NCBI GenBank assembly: GCA_905221605.1
Contig: CAJNDS010002745.1
Coordinates: 172,501 to 236,500 of the forward strand
Source of the DNA: Symbiodinium natans
Taxonomy: Eukaryota > Sar > Dinophyceae > Suessiales > Symbiodiniaceae
Reading direction: 5' to 3'
Length of the DNA stretch: 64,000 nucleotides
In this document: piece after piece, positions 53,275-63,488 of the stretch
Position numbering within the stretch: the first letter of the stretch is position 1
How the letters are laid out: every line of letters starts with the position of its first letter
Made by a program: the position numbers and the translations under genes
Notes under the pieces: model-generated
What the model was told of the DNA's origin: nothing
The model's input: the letters and a program-made list of their open reading frames with translations, nothing else
Databases searched by the model: none

Positions 53275-53532
53275 TCAGTCAGGGGCCTCGACAGAGACGA
53301 GCTTGGAGTTCTGGTCCGTCAAGACTCTTGAGAGCAGGCATGAGGTCTGACCATAGCGTGCCCCAACATGTAGGACGGAAGCTCCAGGCGGCACCCACGT
53401 CTCATACATGAGGCGCGACGCATGCTCAACCGTGCAGTTGAATTCGGCCCCACCTTCGGCTTTAAAGCTACAGTCGTCCCCTGCCAATGCAGAGCAATCT
53501 CGTTGGGGCACTGGCATGAGAGGCGCCAGCTC
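53275..53532 (-). CDS. FkbM-like methyltransferase fragment
   Basis: After acceptor CCTGAATCAG the minus frame holds about 85 codons: ELAPLMPVPQRDCSALAGDD, later YETWVPPGASVLHVGARYGQ and TSCLLSRVLTDQNSKLVSVE, then APD and TGA. The VLHVGARYG..SC glycine loop followed by a VSVEAPD acidic end is the SAM-binding pattern of FkbM-type methyltransferases. Only the front of the fold is present; a TA-flanked element lies directly downstream and may have cut the gene or form the next intron. An upstream minus open stretch (53588-53822) with a hydrophobic CFLRRLVLLGSCGCV segment may be its N-terminal signal-anchor exon. Confidence 0.6.
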   Translation of the reverse strand, partial: ELAPLMPVPQRDCSALAGDDCSFKAEGGAEFNCTVEHASRLMYETWVPPGASVLHVGARYGQTSCLLSRVLTDQNSKLVSVEAPD

Positions 53533-53587
53533 CTGATTCAGGGTTGGGAATAGCATTTAAAACTTACATTTCTACTCCTTGTTGGGT

Positions 53588-53822
53588 TTAAGTACCCTTA
53601 ACAATGCAAAATGTTACCCAACCTATGACAAAGGCTCGCTTTGAATCTGAAGCAAGGAATGGAAAGCTGGCTCCGCTGCCGCATACGCAGCCGCAGCTCC
53701 CCAGAAGCACAAGGCGGCGCAGAAAGCAAGCAGCATAGGGCTGAAGGGGCTTGTAGGGCCGGTATGGAAATGACGGTACGGTCTGCGACCTGTTTGAGGA
53801 AGCTGCAGCGGTCAAAGATCAT
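53588..53822 (-). CDS. Possible N-terminal exon of the FkbM-like gene
   Basis: A minus frame of about 75 codons with a start Met, a Pro/Tyr-rich lead and the hydrophobic stretch AACFLRRLVLLGSCGCVCGS, suited to a signal anchor. It ends about 55 bp before the methyltransferase exon, with TTAAGG|GTACTT as a possible donor. A second frame is also open, so this is tentative. Confidence 0.35.
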
Positions 53823-55793
53823 GTCAGCAAGGCCCTAGTTGTGAGTAGATTTACCAGAAGGCCTGGCCCTAACTAGAAAAACCTTAAAGCCCTATACCCT
53901 CGAAGCTCCAAACCCCACATCCCGAAACCTTCGCAAGTGGGGCTGGGAATGCGCAAGCCGGGGCGCGCACGCACCTGGGTGCTTTTAGGAGCCGTGCGCC
54001 CCCTCAATGGAGACACCCTCAACCCTAAACCCCAAACCCCTCAACCCAAACCCTTCACCCTGAACGCTAGACTCCTCAAACACCAGCACATTCCAACACC
54101 CTAAACCCTAAACCCTAAACCCTGGGTTTGAACCCCAAACCCTAAACCTTAACCCTAAACGCTAAACCCTAAACCCTAAACCCTTGCAACTGGCTCCTAT
54201 AGAACCTTAAGTCGGCTCCCAGGTGCCATGCAGACACTTGGGCGGGGGGAGTTGGAAACTCCCGGCTCGAGCCAAACTCCGATGGTTTAGGGTTTAGGGT
54301 TTAGGGTTTAGGGTTTAGGGTTTAGGGTGTACAGAGACAGAGGGGCTGGCAGAGAGGCACGGAGACAAAGTAGAGCAGCCCGCACCACGTGGCCGAGGCT
54401 CCTACCCTTAAACCCTACTTGGAGGATCGGGGCACTTAGTTTAGGGTTTAGGGTTTAGGGCTTAGGGCTTAGGGTTTAGGGTGTAGGGTTATAAGTATCC
54501 TAATTGGGGTTAAAAGCAGTTGTAAGTATACTTTCCTTACTTCTAACCCCACTGTCTAAGTCCCCTGATCCTTGAAGTAAGCCTTACACCGTCCACTCCC
54601 AAGCCAGGTAGTACTGAATTAGGCTCTTGGAATATCTACCTCCTATACCCACATCCCTTTGGAGATGCCAGGGTTTAGGGTCTAGGGTCTCGGATCTATG
54701 GCAAGGTTTAGGGTTAAGGGATTAAGGTTAGGGGTTAGGGTTTAGGGCCTTAGGGTTTAGGGTGTAGGGGCAAGCACAGCCCTGATTTCCAGCGACGGGG
54801 CTGACCATTTCGATCAACCTACAGAGACACGGCTCAGCTTCCCTAAAGCATGGTTTCGGCTTTAGGGGTTTCGGGCTGAGGGTTGGGGGTTTGGGGCTTC
54901 CCCTAAAGCAACTTAGGGGTTTAGGGCTTAGGGTTGCGGCTTTAGGGGTTTAGGGCTTGGGGTTTGGGGGGTTAGGCTTCCCCTACAGGCCCTACAGCAG
55001 CGGTGGTTAGCATAGTTTAGGCCTGAGGCTTCCCCTACAGTAATGGTGGCTCGTTTGGAAAGGAAAAGGGCCCCTAACATGAAGACTATTACATCAGGGC
55101 CCGTAAGGCACAAGGGATCCAACAGGGCTTGGGTTTAAGGTCTACGGTCTAGGGTTTAGGTGGCTGAGGAGATTTAGAGGGGTTAGCTGGGTTTCGGGGG
55201 TTTAGGGGTTTAGGGAGTTAGGGGGTTCAGGGGGTTCAGGGGTTCAGGGGGGTTTAGGGGGTTCAGGGGTTTTAGGGAGAACTGGCCACATCGCGGATCT
55301 CTTCTCAGACACTTTGTGCTGAGCTCTTCCCTGCGGACTTCGCAAGCCTTATACTACCCCGAACTCCAATTTCTCAAGCTGAGTTTGGCACATAGGATCC
55401 GAACGCAGTGTAGGAAAGATGCACATGGGTTTAGGGTTTAGGGTTCTGAAGGGTATTTGCACGCTCCAAAAGGCACGAGCACGTGAAGGTCAACAAACAA
55501 CCACCTGCTAGCTGTGTTGTCTGGGGAAGACCTGGCGTATAGAGACCTGGGAGGATCTGGAAACCTGAGTGACCTCCCAAAAGCTACCCAATAACCGTAC
55601 AGGCTGAGGGACTGAACCCTATAAACCCTAAACCCTCAACCCAAAAGGCCGCAACCCCTAAACCCCAAACCCCCAAAACCCAAACCCCTAAACCCTAAAC
55701 TCTAAACCCCAAACCCCAAATCCTAAACCCCAAACCCCAAACCCTAAACCCCAAACCCTAAACCCTAAACCCTAAACCCCCCAACCGCTAAAC

Positions 55794-55867
55794 AAGGAAG
55801 AGCTTGGAGTGAAAGGCATCGGCTTCGCCACCGTCCTTGGCCCGACTCAGGTATTGGAGAGCGCTGC
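55794..55867 (-). CDS. Predicted minus-strand exon with telomere-like donor
   Basis: Acceptor CAATGCCCAG|G, frame SALQYLSRAKDGGEADAFHS then KLFL, donor TCCTT|GTTTAGCGG. Confidence 0.6.
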
Positions 55868-55972
55868 CTGGGCATTGAAGGCTTTGGAGTTGGGGTTCAG
55901 GGTTTAGGGTTTAGGGTTTAGGGTTTAGGGTTCAGGGTTCAGGGTTCAGGGTTTAGGGTTTGGGGATTGGGG

Positions 55973-56035
55973 TTTGGGGTTTGGGGTTTGGGGTTTGGGG
56001 TTTGGGGTTTGGGGTTTGGGGTTTGGGGTTTGGGG
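55973..56035 (+). repeat. (TTTGGGG)9 variant block
   Basis: Nine exact units preceded by TTTAGGG and TTCAGGG blocks. Confidence 0.95.
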
Positions 56036-56269
56036 TTTAAGCTTTAAGGTTTGGGGTTTGGGGTTTCGGCTTTCAGGTTGTTAGCGCTTTGGGCTTGGTA
56101 TATGCCCATTGTAACCCCCATAACCCACCTCACCAACCCCACTTACTAAGTCAGAAAGGGCCTCCAAGTAGGGTTTTCCTAAACCCTAAACCCTAAACCC
56201 TAACCCTAAACCCTAAACCCTAAACCCTAAACCCTAAACCCTAAACCCTAAACCCTAAGCCCTGTGAAC

Positions 56270-56317
56270 CAGCCACTGGTGCAACGACCAGTGCGCTGTG
56301 CAGTGACAGACACCCGC
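56270..56317 (-). CDS. Candidate minus-strand exon
   Basis: Sixteen codons between acceptor CCCGACCAG|G and donor GGCTG|GTTCACAGG; Cys/His/Trp-rich (CHCTAHWSLHQW), unlike the others. Confidence 0.35.
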
Positions 56318-56540
56318 CTGGTCGGGCTCGGGCAGAAATTCATGGTCTAGGGTTTAGGGTTTAGGGTTTAGGGTTTAGGGTTTAGGGTTTAGGTATGGCC
56401 AAAGCAAAGGTGTGTGCAAGAACACCTTGCATCCTGTACAAACAGTCCAAACCCCCAAACCTAACAACTGAACCCGAAACCCCAAACCCCAAACCCCTGG
56501 ACCCCCCCAAATCCTAAACCCTAAGCCCGAAACCCTAAAC

Positions 56541-56631
56541 CCTACTCTCCAGAAGCTCGGGCAAGTTGCGCAATCTGCTTTGCAGAAGCTCAGCCTTCTC
56601 CACTTGCACCTTGAAACCTTCTTGAAGGTGA
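56541..56631 (-). CDS. Predicted minus-strand coiled-coil exon with telomeric donor
   Basis: Ninety-one bases, 30 codons: HLQEGFKVQVEKAELLQSRL then RNLPELLESR. Acceptor AGGTTCAG, donor AGTAGG|GTTTAGGG (exon ends where the repeat begins). Clear helix. Confidence 0.65.
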
Positions 56632-56707
56632 CTGAACCTGACTCCCGCTATTTGACAAGGGTTTATAATACAGGGTTAGGGGGGTGTAGGGTCTAGGCTT
56701 GAGGGTT

Positions 56708-56818
56708 ACCCTAAGGATCCATGTACCTGTACAGTATATACTTGGGTTCTAAAGCTACTATGTACGAACCCCTTTGAAGCCCAAGTATGTACTATATGAG
56801 TGCATGGACCCTTAGGGT
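56708..56818. mobile_element. GGTCCATGTACC family, copy 8
   Basis: Ends ACCCTAAGGATCCATG and CATGGACCCTTAGGGT; arms well kept (GTATATACTTGGG / CCCAAGTATGTAC). TTA on both sides if the terminal A is taken as flank. Confidence 0.8.
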
Positions 56819-56926
56819 TAGGGTGCACCCGACTGTTTTTGTCAAGGGCCCAGGGTCCGTAAGTGGGTGTTCAACAGGACAGGGTGGGGGATGTGCCCTC
56901 AAGCTTAGGATGTTCTGTGGGATGTT

Positions 56927-57060
56927 ACCCCTTATACTAACAGTCCCTGCGGGGATTCGAATGGGGGGGGGGGGGGTGTTCCTATACAGAAGGGCCTGCC
57001 ATGCCTCTTACTCTATAATCCCTATCAAGGACTGTTCGTGTAAGAGGAAACGTCCCAAGA
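56927..57060. mobile_element. Family F hairpin element, copy 3
   Basis: GTGGGATGTTACCCC and GGAAACGTCCCAAG ends, inner CTAACAGTCCCTG / CAAGGACTGTTCG arms, poly-G centre. Confidence 0.65.
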
Positions 57061-57466
57061 ACCAAACCCTTTGCTTGTGTTTTCGTGCACATGCTCGCTC
57101 ATCCATAGCTTGGCTCTGTGGCTTTTGCTTCTGCTCGGGCGCAGCAACGTGTTGGTGCAGGAGTTGCATGTTGATGCAGTCGGGCTGAACGGGAAATGCA
57201 ACACACAGGCGAACATGTACCCTAAACATCCCTCAACTCTGAAGCCATTTTCCTGCAGCAGCACAAGGATTCATCCTTAAGAAGGCTGGGTTTTACTTCA
57301 ATACCCCCAACAAACATAAATAAAACAAATACATACATGACGCAAAACCTACACCATAAACCCCAACCCCCCCCCCCTCCCCCCCCGGGATAAAAAAACA
57401 AAATCTGAGAACTGCCCATATCCCAAAGGCGCACCGAGTTAAGGATTTAGGGATTGAGGTTTTCTC

Positions 57467-57933
57467 CCTTATACTAACAGTCCTTGAAAAGGGATCATAA
57501 TCGGAGGTACTACATTCCCCTACCAGTCCTAAACCCTAAACCCTAAACCCTAAACCCTAAACCCTAAACCCTAAACCCTAAACCCTAAACCCTAAACCCT
57601 AAACCCTAAACCCTAAACCCTAAACCCTAAACCCTAAACCCTAAACCCTGAAACCCTAAAACTGGTACTAAGGACTGGTGGTATTACCCCACGGGTACAT
57701 ATACCTTCTTATATACTTTTGCCCCAGAGTCCGTATGTAGGGAGTACTTTACGGCTTAAGTATTCCAAATTTAGGTACATGGACCCTTAGTATAAGAAGG
57801 AGGGTTTATATTTCTTGTACCCACAAAAGGACACATACTGCATACACTCACCAATGTTTCAAAAAAGGAACCTTATGTACACTCACCAAAAACAGTACTA
57901 TAAACCGTGCTTCAATAAGGAGGGAACATCCCA
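57467..57933. mobile_element. Composite family F element holding a long CCCTAAA tract and another element
   Basis: Starts CTCCCTTATACTAACAGTCC and ends GGAGGGAACATCCC. Inside are an 18-unit CCCTAAA tract (57533-57650), GGTCCATGTACC copy 9 (57692-57791) and an ATACACTCACCAATG segment also seen at 27510-27605. Confidence 0.6.
57692..57791. mobile_element. GGTCCATGTACC family, copy 9 (nested)
   Basis: GGGTACATATACC...GGTACATGGACCC, interior ACTTTTGCCCCAGAGTCC. Nested in the composite element. Confidence 0.65.
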
Positions 57934-58170
57934 ACATCTAGGGATTGAGTGTCGGTAGAGGCTTAACCAAGGGCTTCGGTGCTGCCACCGGTGGCCCACG
58001 GACTCAACACTAGGCCCTATAGGGTTTAGGGTTTAGGGTTTAGGGTTTAGGGTTTAGGGTTACCTGAAAAACCCCAAAACCCAGTTTGTTTGTAGCTTAG
58101 CACTGCAAAACCCTGGATAGGATTCTGAGGTAAACCACAAAAAAGTTCTTGTAAGGTAAACCCTACACAC

Positions 58171-58298
58171 AACAACTCTGAACTGCGCCGCAGCCGCTGT
58201 TCGTCGATATCTGGATCGTGCTCCCCCAGCTCCCTTCGGTCGCTGGAAACGGCTGCCTTCTCGACACCTGCTTCCCGAATCTCCGGCATCTCGGAAAC
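58171..58298 (-). CDS. Predicted minus-strand exon, acidic/basic mixed
   Basis: Acceptor GATTCCAG|G, frame EMPEIREAGVEKAAVSSDRR then ELGEHDPDIDEQRLRRSSEL, donor TTGTT|GTGTGTAGGG. 128 bp, one of the longer exons. Confidence 0.6.
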
Positions 58299-58461
58299 CT
58301 GGAATCGCAGAGCGTGAATCTAGGGTTGCGAAGTATGGGAACTTAAGTTGCGTCCCTTGTCATACAACCCTTATATACGCTCTATGTACTACGGGCCCAT
58401 ACTTCGGAGCCCTATAAACAAGGGTACATTGGGGGTTCGGGGGCTTAAGGTTTAGGATCAC

Positions 58462-58547
58462 GCGGCCTCTGTGTCTGGATCGCGACTCTCCACTGCAGCA
58501 GCAGCGTCTGCCGCGATGTAGGTGTCGAGCCCCGCAGCTATCGTCTC
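58462..58547 (-). CDS. Predicted minus-strand exon
   Basis: Acceptor GAGACAAG|G, frame ETIAAGLDTYIAADAAAAVE then SRDPDTEA, donor GCCGC|GTGATCC. Its DPDTE end recalls DPDIDE in the neighbouring exon. Confidence 0.55.
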
Positions 58548-58599
58548 CTTGTCTCACGCATTGCTGAGATTGAAGGCCTAAACCCCAGAGCCCTAAACC

Positions 58600-59100
58600 C
58601 TCATAAAACCTAAACCCTAGACCCGAAAACCCTGGACCCTAAACCCAAAACTCTAACCACGTGCTGAACAAGAAAATAAAGTGTGCACGCGTATTCTTGA
58701 TTCTACGTTCGCCAATATTATAAATCATGCGCTAGCCAATAACTACAACATTGTGCTTTCTTCATATTGTTCGTGACGCACTGGCGAGTCAGTGAACCTG
58801 TGAACATGTGAGAGCGCCCATGCGGCGGCACTGTTACGATAAGAGGAAAGCCCAGAATCACAGTGTTTTTTCTGGGTTTTTAGTGGCAGCCGTTTTCCTT
58901 TCTTTTAATGTTTATCAGTTCATCCCTGTTTGGGTTCTCATCAGTCTAGGGGGTGTACCTTGGACCTTTAAGGTTGTACCCTCGGGTTTTGGGGACCCTT
59001 CTAACAGATCCTTAAGGCAGTATAACAAGGGCCACACTAAGCGGAACCTCTAGGGCTACCACCTTAGAACCTTAGGGGTACGAGCCGTGTTCCTGTGACA
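58600..59100. other. Intron-like stretch, low telomeric content
   Basis: A plus frame (58808-59053) has a hydrophobic segment VAAVFLSFNVYQFIPVWVLI but no support as a gene. Nothing else recognised. Confidence 0.3.
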
Positions 59101-59171
59101 TTACGATCCTTTAGGGTTTAGGGTTTAGGGTTTAGGGTTTAGGGTTTAGGGTTTAGGGTTTAGGGGTAAAC

Positions 59172-59262
59172 GTTTCGTGGCCAAGTCGCTGCATTGGCAA
59201 GCAAGGGCTGCAGCTCTCGCTCGATTCGCTTCAAGCTGTCGAGAGACTTCCCGGTCCTGAGT
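59172..59262 (-). CDS. Predicted minus-strand coiled-coil exon
   Basis: Acceptor TGCCCTCAG|A, frame TQDREVSRQLEANRARAAAL then ACQCSDLATK, donor GAAAC|GTTTACC. TTTAGGG lies left, CCCTAAA right, the reverse of the usual order. Confidence 0.65.
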
Positions 59263-60279
59263 CTGAGGGCTAAACCCTAAACCCCAAACCCAAACCCTAA
59301 ACCCTAAACCCTAAACCCTAAACCTTATGGGTGCGGGGGGGGGGGGGGGGCTTAGGAAGCCTTGGGACATTTGTGCATGCGCTCAGTCGATGTTCAAAGC
59401 GTGCATCTGGCACGACTGAAGGACGGAGCCATGTTAGCCCTTAATTGGGGAACCCTTATATGCCACTTATATACCCTAAACCCTAAAACCCTAAAACCCT
59501 AAAACCAACCCTAAACCCTAAACCCTAAACCCTAAACCCTAAACCCTAAACCCTAAATCCTACACCCTAAACCCTAAACCCTAAACCCTAAACCCTAAAC
59601 CCCAAACCCTAAACCGTGTAAAACCCAGGAGCCCAGACTTCAGAACTCCTTGGAGCAGGTAAGGGACCGTATGAAGGGACCATGAAACTACCCTGAGGGT
59701 TTTAGGGTTTAGGGTTTAGGGCTTAGGGTTTAGGGAAGTTGGCTGCCCGTGGCATAACAACCCAGGCCCTGACCCCTTCAAATGCTGGAGCCCAACGAAG
59801 ATTTTTTCAGGTTTAGGCTTTAGGGTTTAGGGTTGCAGCTGCAAACCCCGAAGAGGGCCACGCCCGGAAGAACTGCCCTGTCCCGCCCCGCCCTCCTCTC
59901 CGCTTTACCCTAAACCCATAATCCCCTTAAATCCAAAACCCTAATGAAACCCTCAACCCTAAACCTTCAAACCCTGAAAACCCTTCATACCCTTCAAGCC
60001 CTTCAAACCCTTCAATCCCTTAAAACCCTGAAAACCCTTCAGATTCTTCAAGCCCTTCAAACCCTTCAACCCTGAGGTTAACTGACGCTCTCTTTACATA
60101 CGGTTTTATGGTTTTTCCTACAATTGCAGGGGAGGTTACTACGAAACTGTAGTCAAATCCTTCAAGCCCTAAATCCTGGACACTTCACAAGCTTCAAGCC
60201 GTAAACCCCAAACCCTAAACCCTAAACCCCAAGCCCTAAACCCGAAACCTAATTGAGGTTCAAACCCTAAACCCTAAAC

Positions 60280-60323
60280 CCTCTCCATGCGAAACTGAGA
60301 GGCCGCAGAACCTGCGGTGGATC
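60280..60323 (-). CDS. Predicted minus-strand exon with telomeric donor
   Basis: Acceptor GAGGGCAG|G, frame STAGSAASQFRMER, donor GAGAGG|GTTTAGGG. Bounded by CCCTAAA and a 15-unit TTTAGGG tract (60358-60465). Confidence 0.6.
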
Positions 60324-60929
60324 CTGCCCTCGGTGCCGAGTTGTGGTCCGTTTGGCTTAGGGTTTAGGGTTTAGGGTTTAGGGTTTAGGGTTTAGGGTTT
60401 AGGGTTTAGGGTTTAGGGTTTAGGGTTTAGGGTTTAGGGTTTAGGGTTTAGGGTTTAGGGTTTAGACCCAAAACATAGGGTCTCGGGTGGCTTAGGGAAA
60501 GAGGGGAAAGAGGAGGGGGGGGGGAGAGGGGGGAGAGGCGGTGGGGAGTGGAAACCCGAAACTCGCAGTTATTCGTTTGGGGTTCTTAAGCAAATTGTAG
60601 TGAACGCATTGGCCCTAAGCTCTAAAGCTAAGGTGTAGGGTTTCGGGTTTAGGGATTAGGGTTTCGGGCCCAGTCAACCTGGAGCCAATCCTCCTTAGGG
60701 TTTAGGGGTTAGGGTTTAGGGTTTAGGGTTTAGGGTTTAACCTCACCAGGTTTCCGAAAGCTTTATGTGGCAGGACTTCCTGCAGATTGCCCGTTGCCCC
60801 TAAACCCTAAACCCTAAACCCTAAACCCTAAACCCTAAACCCTACACCCTAAACCCTGAACCCTAAACCCTAAACCCTAAAATACCCTAACACCCTAAAT
60901 CTCTGAATGATGGTCGTTTTTGGGGGTAC

Positions 60930-61754
60930 CCTCAATACGAGGGGGGTGCGCCCCTACAGCCAGGCCCCCAAACGGGACCATGTTTTCGAGAAGTGACCAT
61001 GTAACATGTAGGCTGGCGGAAAAGGTGGGGTTTAGGTTTCAGGGTTTCGGGTTTAGCGTTTCGGGCTGCAGATACTAGACCCGAGAGTAGCCTAGGAATA
61101 AAAAGAGTGCACATTTTGGCTTAAAGGGGATTCTAAGGGAACCTTACCCTAAACCCTAGATCCTAAACCTTAAACCCTTAACCCCAAACCCGAAACCCTA
61201 AACTCTGGGTCCTAGGATACCTATGTCAAACGAGCATGCCATACACTTACAGGTTGAACGTTGTGGCACAACACAAAGGGAGACACCAAGCTGAAGCGTT
61301 AAGGGTTTAGGGTTTAGGGTTCCCTGAGGCCCCAGCACAGGATAGACAGGCAGCAACAAAAGAAACAGCCAGAATAACTGGTCAGTTCATGGTCAAGTGT
61401 GTTTATCAATCCCGTGGCATGTCATTCCTGTCCTTCAATTGATCCAATTGATCCTCTGAATATAAACACCAGCTCTGGGCATATGCCAAGAACCCCCACC
61501 ACCGTCACCACTCGCACATACCCACCCGCCACCAACAAAAAAACACAGAACGACAGACCTCACCCCCAAGCCCTGCAAACCCCGCAAACTCTGGAAACCC
61601 TGTAAACCCTATAAACCCTATAAACACCAAACCCTGTCAACCCTATCAGCACGAAACACCGCTTTAAAGCCCTTCAACCCCTGTAAACCTTATCAACACT
61701 AAAAGGGCATCCCTTCTACTTCCCCCAAATAGAATACAATCCCCTTAAAGGGAA

Positions 61755-61785
<31 letters not shown>

Positions 61786-62470
61786 GGGTATCCCTATTTT
61801 CGGAAACCACTATAAAAGTCTAAACACTAAACCCTAAACCCTAAACCCTAAACCCTAAACCCTAAACCCAATGCCCGAGAGGCCAAGTGGGGACGCCGAT
61901 AGAGTAACTTGCAGCTTTTGCACATGGCCAGGCGGGTTGCCTGGACAGGCTGGTTCTCAGTAGGGAACGAGGGAACTCGGGCCCTAAATAATCCCTTAAA
62001 GGATATATATATATATACATAACTAATCCCTGAAAGGGTATATATATATATATATAATCCCTTACAGGGTATATATATATATATATATATATTAGGACCC
62101 TAATTCCCTCATTCCATACTAAGAACCTGAGGGTGGAGCTCATGGCTTCTTGGGTTGAGGTTGACAGGGTTCAGGGTTCAGGGTTTAGGGTTTAGGGTTT
62201 GGGGTTTAGGGTTGAGGGCTACTTAGGGGCTTCCTAGAGTGTTTAGAGTGAACCGTTACATGAGCGAAACCCCTAAAGCTGTGAGCCCACGTTCCAGAGG
62301 CTCATCCGCAGTTGTGGCTGGCTGCCGCTTCTAAAGCGGGAAGAGACTGCTTTATCTGCAGATTACCAAACCTTTGAACCCACAGCCAGACCTAGAAAAC
62401 CACGTGGAGTTCGGTTTCTGACACATGGCCGCTCTCCCAGGTGGTTCACGCACACATGTCAGGAAAAACA
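60930..62470. other. Intron-like stretch with short elements
   Basis: A CCTAGGAATAA element near 61090, a poly-C-bearing element at 61705-61815, and a three-unit TAATCCCTTA..GGGTATATAT repeat at 61999-62092. A weak minus open island near 62300-62355 (SLPALEAAASHNCG) follows acceptor TCTGCAG but hits a stop. Confidence 0.5.
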
Positions 62471-63420
62471 CAAAATGCCACCCCCATCTTTGCCTAGAGC
62501 GCCAACATCTACTTTAGAGACTGAAACACAGCCTGAACCCCTCACCTGGAACTGGCCGCTTCATAGAGAGCTTAACGGTTTAGGGCTTAGGGATGAGGGT
62601 TTGGGCTTCAGAAGGGTGCGCTGCGGGGCCTGCGTTTTCGAAATTTGCTGCTTTGCAAAAAGCTTCGAGGTTTTATGCAGAGTCACAGTAATATTCACAT
62701 TCTTACTTGTAGTGTGTACTCGCTTGATACGGAATCTGCATACTCAATCTTGATTCTTGATTGGAAAGAGGTATTGCAAAGAGTTCTTGTCACACAGCAT
62801 GTGCTTATAAGCATTTACCCACCTTTGGAGTAGACCCTGGAAAAAAAGTATATACTTTTTAGGTATAAGTATCTATAGTAGGAACCCAGAACCAAAAAAA
62901 GTATTAAAGTATAGTACTCCAAAACCCAGTTTAGGTTGCTTATAAACAGGGGGGGGGGGTGGGGGGGCTCGGTCCATCCACCGCTCCGCTCCCTGATTTC
63001 TTTAAGGTTTTTTCGGGGCTTATCTCCAAAAAACTTCTATAGATTCAGGGTTTAGGGCTTTCTAAGAGAGGCCAGGAAACCCTAAAGGGCTTCGGGTTTG
63101 AATCCCTAAAACTTAAAGCCTATAGCGTCTGGGTTAAACCTTAAACCCGAAACCTTTCAACCCTATAGGGTTTCAAGGCTAAGCAATTAAGCCTAAACCC
63201 TTAACCTTTAAACCCTATAGGGTTAAGGTTTAAAGGTTTAGGGTTTGAGATTTAGGCATTTAAACCTAAGCCGGCCCCACTTGCTAAGTCCCCTGATCCT
63301 TTAAGTAGCTTGTAGTAGAGCCCTGTGATATCGTGCTCAGGGGGCTTAGGGTTTAGGGATGAGGTTTAGGGGTTTAGGGTTTGGGGCTTGGGGCTTAGGG
63401 TTTAGGGTTTCGGGCCACGC

Positions 63421-63488
63421 CTGGAGACAAGCCAAGCCCCGCCATCAACTCCTCATGCTGCTGCTTGACCAGCGCCACCTCGAGGGCG
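63421..63488 (-). CDS. Predicted minus-strand coiled-coil exon
   Basis: Acceptor CATCTCAAG, frame ALEVALVKQQHEELMAGLGL then SP. The donor is CCAG|GCGTGG (GC type) or two bases on. Rightmost exon seen, so the gene continues beyond the window. Confidence 0.6.
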
